Assembly (NCBI GenBank): GCA_007121575.1
Contig: SKKJ01000223.1
Location: 1 to 10,768 of the forward strand
Length of the DNA: 10,768 bases
Source of the DNA: Natronomonas sp.
GTDB taxonomy: Archaea; Halobacteriota; Halobacteria; Halobacteriales; Haloarculaceae
Direction: 5' to 3'
Below are positions 6,112-10,768 of this stretch, piece after piece. Position 1 is the first letter of the stretch. Each line of letters opens with the position of its first letter. The notes under the pieces were generated by a model, which saw only the letters and a program-made list of their open reading frames with translations, was not told the DNA's origin and did no database searches. The translations under genes and the position numbers were made by a program.

Positions 6112-7206
6112 ATGGAACCCCTCGATCTCCGTGCTGAGATCCCTGCCTGTGAGTCGTGTACGTATCTGAACACCGGTGCGAGCGGCCCGAGTCCGGCTCC
6201 CGTCGTCGAAGCGATCGCCGGGGCCCAACGCAGCCACGAGTTCGACGTCTGCTCGGTCGATCATTACACCGCCGCCGCGAAACTCGCCGACGAGGCGAAA
6301 GAGACGATCGCGAACCACCTCGGCGCTCGGCCGGCCGATATCGCGCTCGTCAACTCGACCGGCGACGGCATCAGCCGAATCGCCAACGCGGTCGAGTGGG
6401 AGGCCGGCGATCGGGTCGTTCGAACCGATCTCGAACATCCCTCGGGTGTGTTACCGTGGCGGCGTCTCGCCGACTACGGCGTTGAGGTGACGACGGTCTC
6501 TTGTCCCGATGGCCGACTCCCGATAGATGCGTACCGCGATGCGGTCGAGGGAGCGAAACTCGTCTGTCTGAGCTCCGAGAGCTGGCTCCACGGTACTCGA
6601 TTACCGGTCCGTGAGGCGGTCGAGATCGCTCACGACGCCGGCGTGCTCGTCGTCGTCGACGCCGTCCAGACGGTGGGACAACACCCGATCGATGTCGAAT
6701 CGTGGGGCGCAGACGCCGTCTGCGCGTCGGGACACAAGTGGCTGCTCGGACCGTGGGGAACCGGCTTTCTCCACGTCTCTCCGGATTCGATCGACGCGTT
6801 CCGCCCGCGACACATCGGCTATCGAAGCACGGTCGAGCCCACCGGTGCTGGGTTGGAATACCACCCCGACGCGAGCCGCTTCGAGGTCTCGACGAGCGCG
6901 CTCGCGCCCTATGCTGGCTTGATCGAGGCGATCGAAACGATCGAAACGATAGGGATGAACACGATCGAGACGCGCATCGAAGGGCTCACCGACCAGCTCA
7001 AAGCGGGTCTCGGCGATCGATGTCTGTCGCCTGCCGAGTACGAATCCGGGTTGGTCGCGTTCGAAGTCGACGACCCCGAGGCGTTCGTCGAGCGGGCCGA
7101 TGCAGCCGGTGTTATCGTCCGTGATCTTCCCTCCGGTGCGGTTCGGGCTTCCGTCCACGCGTTCAATACGGCCGAGGAGATCGACACGCTCTGTGAGCTC
7201 CTTTGA
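6112..7206 (+). CDS. Class V aminotransferase-fold PLP enzyme, cysteine-desulfurase-like but lacking the cysteine loop
   Basis: A 364-aa fold-type I PLP enzyme. YLNTGASGP at 18-26 opens the domain. NSTGDGISRIAN at 81-92 is the phosphate-binding turn, and H109 in DLEHPS stacks on the cofactor in relatives. VVDAVQTVGQ at 181-190 carries the aspartate (D183) that pairs with the PLP nitrogen. ASGHKWLLGPWGTGFL at 205-220 carries the Schiff-base lysine K209. The C-terminal SVHAFNTAEEIDTL aligns with the end of SufS/CsdA. The stretch before it (GVIVRDLPSGAVRAS, 333-347) is shorter and has no cysteine where cysteine desulfurases carry the HHC loop. Persulfide chemistry is therefore unlikely. An aminotransferase, epimerase or C-S lyase-type reaction is more plausible; the substrate is unknown. 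It lies 79 nt after nadM with its own weak promoter element. Confidence 0.85.
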   Translation: MEPLDLRAEIPACESCTYLNTGASGPSPAPVVEAIAGAQRSHEFDVCSVDHYTAAAKLADEAKETIANHLGARPADIALVNSTGDGISRIANAVEWEAGDRVVRTDLEHPSGVLPWRRLADYGVEVTTVSCPDGRLPIDAYRDAVEGAKLVCLSSESWLHGTRLPVREAVEIAHDAGVLVVVDAVQTVGQHPIDVESWGADAVCASGHKWLLGPWGTGFLHVSPDSIDAFRPRHIGYRSTVEPTGAGLEYHPDASRFEVSTSALAPYAGLIEAIETIETIGMNTIETRIEGLTDQLKAGLGDRCLSPAEYESGLVAFEVDDPEAFVERADAAGVIVRDLPSGAVRASVHAFNTAEEIDTLCELL

Positions 7207-7237
7207 AATTCACTCACCACGCTACGTTCTCCCACAC

Positions 7238-7246
7238 TATTATTAT
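7238..7246 (+). promoter_or_regulatory. TATA element of the small zinc-finger gene
   Basis: TATTATTAT lies centred 30 nt before the ATG at 7272, in the 65-nt gap after the aminotransferase stop. The clear AT-rich box at leaderless distance supports the reality of the small gene downstream. Confidence 0.55.
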
Positions 7247-7271
7247 GTAGATTCGGTTCGTCGATGTGTGT

Positions 7272-7430
7272 ATGCCTGAATGTCAAAACTGCGGCGGGTT
7301 CGTGACGGCAGCGTACGCACGGGTGTTCACACCAAACGGTGTCGAAAACCCGCGAGTTTGCCCACAGTGTGAAGACAAAATTCGAGACGGTTCGGACGTT
7401 CGTGAGGCGCGTTCGACCCGGCGGACGTAA
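7272..7430 (+). CDS. Small CxxC-CxxC zinc-finger micro-protein (52 aa)
   Basis: ATG at 7272 to TAA at 7428-7430 encodes 52 residues. C4-x2-C7 (ECQNCGG) and C30-x2-C33 (VCPQCED) form a zinc-ribbon-like pair of knuckles 22 residues apart. Between them is a conserved-looking AYARVFTPNGVENPR stretch, and a charged tail (REARSTRRT) follows. Haloarchaeal genomes encode many such small zinc-finger proteins; this one resembles a widespread haloarchaeal family of unknown function (DUF7563-like, from memory). A TATA box 30 nt upstream and the dense motif content argue strongly for a real gene. It is single-copy here and convergent with the mutase gene, 44 nt away. A nucleic-acid or protein-binding regulatory role is possible but unproven. 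Confidence 0.85.
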   Translation: MPECQNCGGFVTAAYARVFTPNGVENPRVCPQCEDKIRDGSDVREARSTRRT

Positions 7431-7474
7431 CTCGGAATTCGGGCGGTCACGTATTTTATTCGGCTACCTTGTTG

Positions 7475-8788
7475 CTATCGCGATTCGACGATCGACCGTG
7501 CTTCAGAAAGCAGTGTCTCGGCTCGGCTTTCAGCGCGCGCCTCGGCGGTCAATCGAACCAGCGGCTGTGTGCCGCTCGCCCGAATCAGAAACCAGCCGTC
7601 GTCGAGTTCGACCCGGACGCCATCGAGCGTTTCCACCGATTCGTACGTTTCGAGAACGCGCGTTTCGACGGCATCCATCGTCGCTCGCTTGTCTTCTAAC
7701 TCGATACTCGCGCGTCGGATCGGATACGACGGGATCGCTGCGAGCCGATCCTCGATCGGTTCGGCCGTGGCGAGCACAGCCAACCGGACCGCCGCGAGCG
7801 GACCGTCCGGACATAGCGTCGCATCCGGCCAGATCCACGCACCGGATGGCTCTCCACCGAACGTGACGTCTTCGGCCGTAGCGGCTTCGGCGACGTGAAC
7901 GTCACCGACAGGTGTTCGGATGATCCCGATGTCGCGTTCGGCCAAGAAGTCCTCAACGGCGAGACTGGTATCGACCGGAACGGCGACGCGTTCGCCCGGT
8001 TCGGCCGCATCGGCGGCGAACAGCGCCAAGAGCGCATCGCCGGAAAGGAACGTTCCGTCGCCCGCTACGGCTCGCATTCGATCCGCGTCCCCGTCGTGAG
8101 CGATTCCGAGATCGTATTCACCGCCCGCGACGAGCGTCGAGAGGGCGGTACAGTTCTCCGCAGTCGGCTCGGAGGGTCGTCCCGGGAATCGACCGTCCGG
8201 TTGGGCGTTGAGCGTCTCGACTCGACAGCCCGCCTCGATGAGTGCCTCAACGCTAACGCCCCCGGCTCCGTTGCCGAGATCGACGGCGACCGAGAGATCG
8301 AGGCTGTCTGTCCCCCCTGCGGCCTCGACGAGTGCATCGATATGGCGTTCGCGCTCGCGCTCGCCGGCCGCCATTCGCGACCCCAATCCGTCCCATGCCT
8401 GCAGGTCGTATTCGTCGGCCTCGATTCGTGCCGAGATCCGATCTTGCCCGGCGCTGTCGTAGGCTTGCCCCGAGGGTTGCCACAGTTTCAAGCCGTTGTC
8501 TTCGGATGGGTTATGGCTGGCCGTGACGGCAACACCGGCGTCGCCGTCGCACCAGCTCACCGCTCGCGCGACCGTCGGCGTCGCGGCGACTCCGAGATCG
8601 ATGACGTCGGTGCCGAGCTCCCGCAGTCCTGCTGAGAGAGCGTCGACGAGCAGCGTTCCGCTCGCTCTCGGATCTCGTCCGACGACGACCCGATCGGTTT
8701 CGGCACCGAGTGCTCGCCCGACCCGCAGCGCCACGTCGGCGGTTACGGTCTCCCCGACTGGGCCCCGAATACCGCTGGTTCCGAACAT
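7475..8788 (-). CDS. glmM: Phosphoglucomutase/phosphomannomutase-family enzyme (GlmM-like)
   Basis: A 437-aa alpha-D-phosphohexomutase that moves phosphate between C1 and C6 (or C5) of a sugar through a phosphoserine. MFGTSGIRGPVG at 1-12 is the usual N-terminus. TASHNP at 89-94 holds the catalytic S91. DGDADR at 232-237 binds Mg2+. GEPSGAWIWPD at 312-322 is the sugar-recognition loop, and RASGTQPLVR at 403-412 is the phosphate-binding loop of domain 4. All four domains are intact. Archaeal members with GEPSG loops include phosphoglucosamine mutases and phosphopentomutases, so the symbol is tentative. The frame runs up to 8980, but conserved sequence begins at the ATG at 8788, with a TATA-like GTTTTGA (8811-8817) 26 nt upstream. 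It is divergent from rpiA, so a phosphopentomutase role (ribose 1- to 5-phosphate) deserves a test. Confidence 0.88.
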   Translation of the reverse strand: MFGTSGIRGPVGETVTADVALRVGRALGAETDRVVVGRDPRASGTLLVDALSAGLRELGTDVIDLGVAATPTVARAVSWCDGDAGVAVTASHNPSEDNGLKLWQPSGQAYDSAGQDRISARIEADEYDLQAWDGLGSRMAAGERERERHIDALVEAAGGTDSLDLSVAVDLGNGAGGVSVEALIEAGCRVETLNAQPDGRFPGRPSEPTAENCTALSTLVAGGEYDLGIAHDGDADRMRAVAGDGTFLSGDALLALFAADAAEPGERVAVPVDTSLAVEDFLAERDIGIIRTPVGDVHVAEAATAEDVTFGGEPSGAWIWPDATLCPDGPLAAVRLAVLATAEPIEDRLAAIPSYPIRRASIELEDKRATMDAVETRVLETYESVETLDGVRVELDDGWFLIRASGTQPLVRLTAEARAESRAETLLSEARSIVESR

Positions 8789-8911
8789 ATCGGCGAGTCG
8801 CCTGCCACGATCAAAACGCTTCCCGTCCGAGATTATGATAACAAAACATACATCTCCAATCGATCCAGCGAGCGGACACACCGCGAGTGTCGCCAAACGC
8901 GCACCACAAGT

Positions 8912-8920
8912 GCTTTTTTG
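8912..8920 (+). promoter_or_regulatory. Probable T-rich TATA element of rpiA
   Basis: GCTTTTTTG, with a six-T run at 8914-8919, is centred about 26 nt before the rpiA ATG at 8942, the leaderless distance. The 153-nt divergent gap also holds a second AT-rich stretch near 8832-8852. That stretch could give the mutase gene a leadered transcript. Confidence 0.4.
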
Positions 8921-8941
8921 CTCTCGCGCAGACACGCCGGT

Positions 8942-9634
8942 ATGAAACAGTCCGGCGGGACGGACGCACAGAAACGCCACGCCGGCGAAAGCGCCGCTGA
9001 CGCGGTTTCAGACGGCGACGTAGTCGGCTTGGGAACCGGATCGACGGCCGCTGCAGCGATCCGAGCGCTCGGTCGACGGGTTGACTCGGGGCTCGACATT
9101 CGAGGGATTCCCACCTCGTATCAATCGAGGCAACTCGCCCGTGAGGTCTCGATCCCGCTCACGACGCTCGAGGACGAGACGCCCGATCTCGCGATCGACG
9201 GCGCGGATCAGATCGCGGGATTCGAGTTGATCAAAGGCGGCGGGGCAGCGCACGCTCGTGAGAAACTCGTCGCGGCGGCCGCCGATCGGATGCTCGTCGT
9301 CGCCGACGAGACGAAACTCGCGGAAACGTTGGACGTTGCGGTCCCGGTCGAGGTGCTGCCCGATGCGGTCCCGGTGGTCGACTCGGCGCTTTCTGCCCTT
9401 GGTGGCGTTCCCGAGCTTCGGAGTGCGGTGCGGAAAGACGGCCCCGTCGTCACCGACAACGGTAACCTCGTCATCGATTGTGAGTTCGGAGCGATCCGTT
9501 CGCCGGACGAACTCGCGACCGATCTCGCCTCGTTTCCGGGTGTCGTCGAACACGGACTCTTCATCGATATGGCTGACGAGATACACGTCGGGACGGACTC
9601 GGGCGTGGAGGTGCTGTGCAGAGACGCACGTTGA
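8942..9634 (+). CDS. rpiA: Ribose-5-phosphate isomerase A
   Basis: A 230-aa cytosolic enzyme that interconverts ribose 5-phosphate and ribulose 5-phosphate; it supplies pentose for nucleotides. GLGTGSTA at 29-36 is the phosphate-binding loop. IDGADQI at 85-91 carries D86 and D89, equivalent to the E. coli active-site aspartates. KGGGAAHAREK at 98-108 carries the catalytic K98 and E107. TDNGNLVIDC at 171-180 and PGVVEHGLF at 199-207 are conserved. The usual DGADE is DGADQ here, a change next to the catalytic aspartates but not in a catalytic position. Length is normal. The ATG at 8942 is preferred to an upstream TTG at 8918, because the latter lies in the promoter T run and adds non-conserved residues. 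Divergent from the mutase gene. Confidence 0.96.
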   Translation: MKQSGGTDAQKRHAGESAADAVSDGDVVGLGTGSTAAAAIRALGRRVDSGLDIRGIPTSYQSRQLAREVSIPLTTLEDETPDLAIDGADQIAGFELIKGGGAAHAREKLVAAAADRMLVVADETKLAETLDVAVPVEVLPDAVPVVDSALSALGGVPELRSAVRKDGPVVTDNGNLVIDCEFGAIRSPDELATDLASFPGVVEHGLFIDMADEIHVGTDSGVEVLCRDAR

Positions 9635-9723
9635 GCTGTCGTTTGCGATGTATTTCTCTCGCCCTCTCCAGCGCTACCGCTCTTTGCTGTGAGCGATAAA
9701 AGAATGTGAACGTGTTTCGGACC

Positions 9724-9891
9724 TTACAGGTCGCGCGGCTGAACCGTTTTGCGGTCGTTCTGGTCGGCGCGACGTGCGGCGTCCTCGAGCAGCTCCTCGA
9801 CTTCCTCGTCGAGTGCGTCGTAGAAGTCCGAAGCAACGTTCATGTCATCGAGCGCTTCCTTCACAGCGGCTTTGACGATCAGGTCTGCCAT
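9724..9891 (-). CDS. Small acidic histone-fold protein (DUF1931-like, 55 aa)
   Basis: ATG at 9891 to TAA at 9724 encodes 55 residues. MADLIVKAAVKEALDD is helix 1 of a histone fold. SDFYDALDEEVEELLEDAAR at 21-40 and the following RADQND are the long central helix. RKTVQPRDL at 47-55 matches the R-K-T-x-x-P-x-D-L hinge that leads into histone helix 3, but the protein ends there. It is thus shorter than a classical archaeal histone (about 65-70 aa). It is also strongly acidic in the central helix, which argues against tight wrapping of DNA; a dimerising or partner-binding role is possible. The sequence resembles a conserved haloarchaeal small protein annotated from memory as DUF1931. A strong TATA box 28 nt upstream supports the start. 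Convergent with rpiA across 89 nt. Confidence 0.85.
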   Translation of the reverse strand: MADLIVKAAVKEALDDMNVASDFYDALDEEVEELLEDAARRADQNDRKTVQPRDL

Positions 9892-9915
9892 ACAGAATTC
9901 AGTTTTGTCGGCCCC

Positions 9916-9923
9916 TTTATATA
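9916..9923 (-). promoter_or_regulatory. Strong TATA box of the histone-fold gene
   Basis: TTTATATA on the plus strand reads TATATAAA on the coding strand. Its centre is 28 nt upstream of the ATG at 9891. It is the best TATA match in the window and implies high, probably leaderless, expression. Confidence 0.7.
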
Positions 9924-9980
9924 GTTTCCCAAAAGAGGGCGGTATGGCCGCTTCTATCGCCCGTTTAGCGACGATTTGTT

Positions 9981-10143
9981 TCGTTTTTTATTCAGCGTGG
10001 TATTCACATATTTAACTCTTCTGTCGGGTTGACTTTCGATTGTCGCGATCGGCGGGCGATGAGTTTGGAACGCGCGTTCTCGATCGTCTCGCGCGCTCGT
10101 CTGTAGCCGACAGGTTCGTACCCGTCGCAACGAACGGTGTGGT
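9981..10143 (+). promoter_or_regulatory. larB upstream region: two TATA-like elements and a possible folded leader
   Basis: The 252-nt gap between the histone-fold gene and larB has no convincing ORF. TATA-like elements lie at 9983-9991 (GTTTTTTAT) and 10006-10016 (ACATATTTAAC), about 130-155 nt before the larB ATG. That is too far for a leaderless larB transcript. CTGTCGG at 10021-10027 can pair with CCGACAG at 10107-10113, and CGCGCG at 10071-10076 with CGCGCG at 10090-10095. A structured 5' leader or a small RNA is possible. No clear Shine-Dalgarno sequence precedes the larB ATG. Confidence 0.3.
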
Positions 10144-10768
10144 ATGCGCGAGATACTCGAAGCGGTCGCTGCCGGTGAACTTTCGCCCGCGGCGGCGGCA
10201 GCGGAACTCCGTGGATATACTCGAACCGACGCGGGACGATTCGATGCGGCCAGAACGGCTCGAAGCGGGGTTCCGGAAGCCATCATCGCGGCCGGAAAGA
10301 CGGCCGAAGAGACGGCCACGATGACGCTTGCCGCCATCGAGACGACCGGTCACGCGTTGGTCACCCGTCTCGATGCCGAAACCGCCGGGGTTTGTCGTGA
10401 TCGCCTGTACGAGCGAGACCCCGATACTGACGCCACGTACGACCCCCGCGCGAAAACGCTCGTCGCCCACGCTCCCGCCTACGACGCACCCGAGCTCGAT
10501 GCGACCGTCACCGTCGTGACCGCCGGGACCTCCGATGCGCTCCCCGCCGGGGAGGCCGCTACCGTCGTCCGTGAAATCGGCGCAACCGTCGAAATCATCG
10601 ATGACGTGGGTGTCGCGGGCATCGCCAGATTGCTGGACAACCTCGACGCGATCCGAGACGCCGACGTGCTCATCGTCGCCGCGGGCCGGGAGGGAGCGCT
10701 TCCGACGGTGCTCGCCGGGCTCGTCGACGTCCCGCTCATCGAGCTTCCCGTTTCGACCGGATACGGCC
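10144..10768 (+). CDS. larB: LarB, nickel-pincer-nucleotide cofactor biosynthesis (3' end outside the window)
   Basis: 208 complete codons are visible and the frame is open at the window end. By family knowledge LarB carboxylates and hydrolyses nicotinic acid adenine dinucleotide, the first step of the nickel-pincer cofactor used by lactate racemase and related enzymes. MREILEAVAAGELSPAAAA is the family N-terminus. SGVPEAIIAAGKT at 41-53 matches the LarB GxPEVIFGxGKT segment. VTVVTAGTSDALPAGEAA at 122-139 begins the PurE-like (AIR carboxylase) domain, followed by DDVGVAGIARLL at 153-164, AAGREGALPTVLAGLVD at 179-195 and PVSTGYG at 202-208. About 40 residues, including the family's catalytic cysteine, should lie beyond the window. 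The start fits the family N-terminus; see the upstream entry for its unusual leader. Confidence 0.92.
   Translation, partial: MREILEAVAAGELSPAAAAAELRGYTRTDAGRFDAARTARSGVPEAIIAAGKTAEETATMTLAAIETTGHALVTRLDAETAGVCRDRLYERDPDTDATYDPRAKTLVAHAPAYDAPELDATVTVVTAGTSDALPAGEAATVVREIGATVEIIDDVGVAGIARLLDNLDAIRDADVLIVAAGREGALPTVLAGLVDVPLIELPVSTGYG

Noticed and set aside
6931..6948. Tandem 9-nt repeat ATCGAAACG x2 in the aminotransferase gene
   Set aside because: It encodes a short Ile-Glu-Thr repetition inside a helix, too short to count as a functional repeat.
7895..8635. 246-codon plus-strand frame opposite the mutase gene
   Set aside because: Same cause: the mutase motifs (DGDADR, TASHNP) occupy the other strand and the plus frame shows no family features.
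10060..10107. 15-codon ORF from an ATG at 10060
   Set aside because: Too short, no homology recognised, and it lies within the possible folded leader of larB.
1..10768. Search for tRNA, rRNA, CRISPR repeats, insertion sequences, attachment sites and defence genes
   Set aside because: None was seen by eye. Intergenic gaps are short (longest 252 nt) and contain no direct-repeat arrays, transposase motifs or cloverleaf-like sequence.

Overview
This window comes from a halophilic archaeon of class Halobacteria; the genus cannot be fixed from the sequence. The evidence is a transcription factor B gene, an archaeal-type NMN adenylyltransferase, strongly acidic proteins, GC-rich coding sequence, AT-rich intergenic islands, and TATA-like boxes about 26-30 nt upstream of start codons (the spacing of leaderless haloarchaeal transcripts). 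Most of it reads as housekeeping or metabolic chromosome. I see no insertion sequence, CRISPR array, tRNA, rRNA or defence system.

Layout, left to right. A 5'-truncated glutamate-cysteine-ligase-like gene (1-1461, +) converges on a TFB gene (1468-2436, -). A 234-nt AT-rich divergent region with two inverted repeats and a possible upstream ORF separates TFB from a tartrate/D-malate-type decarboxylating dehydrogenase (2671-3729, +). That gene converges on a PrpB-like lyase (3762-4634, -), preceded on the same strand by an alpha/beta-hydrolase-fold protein that has lost its nucleophile (4694-5470, -). The hydrolase is divergent from nadM (5527-6032, +) across only 56 nt, with one symmetric TATA box at the exact midpoint. 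nadM carries an apparent one-base frameshift at a T run. A class V aminotransferase (6112-7206, +) and a 52-aa CxxC zinc-finger protein (7272-7430, +) follow. Then come a phosphohexomutase/phosphopentomutase-family gene (7475-8788, -) divergent from rpiA (8942-9634, +), a 55-aa acidic histone-fold protein (9724-9891, -), and the start of larB (10144 to the window end, +).

Functional links are modest. The dehydrogenase and the PrpB-like lyase both act on short hydroxy-dicarboxylates or tricarboxylates and could belong to one organic-acid pathway, though they are convergent and not an operon. The mutase and rpiA could both serve sugar-phosphate or pentose metabolism. nadM makes NAD. larB starts synthesis of the nickel-pincer cofactor.

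The points most worth a second look are the broken nadM frame, the mirror-symmetric shared promoter, the Ser-to-Gly hydrolase, the palindromes and candidate uORF around TFB, and the two micro-protein genes.
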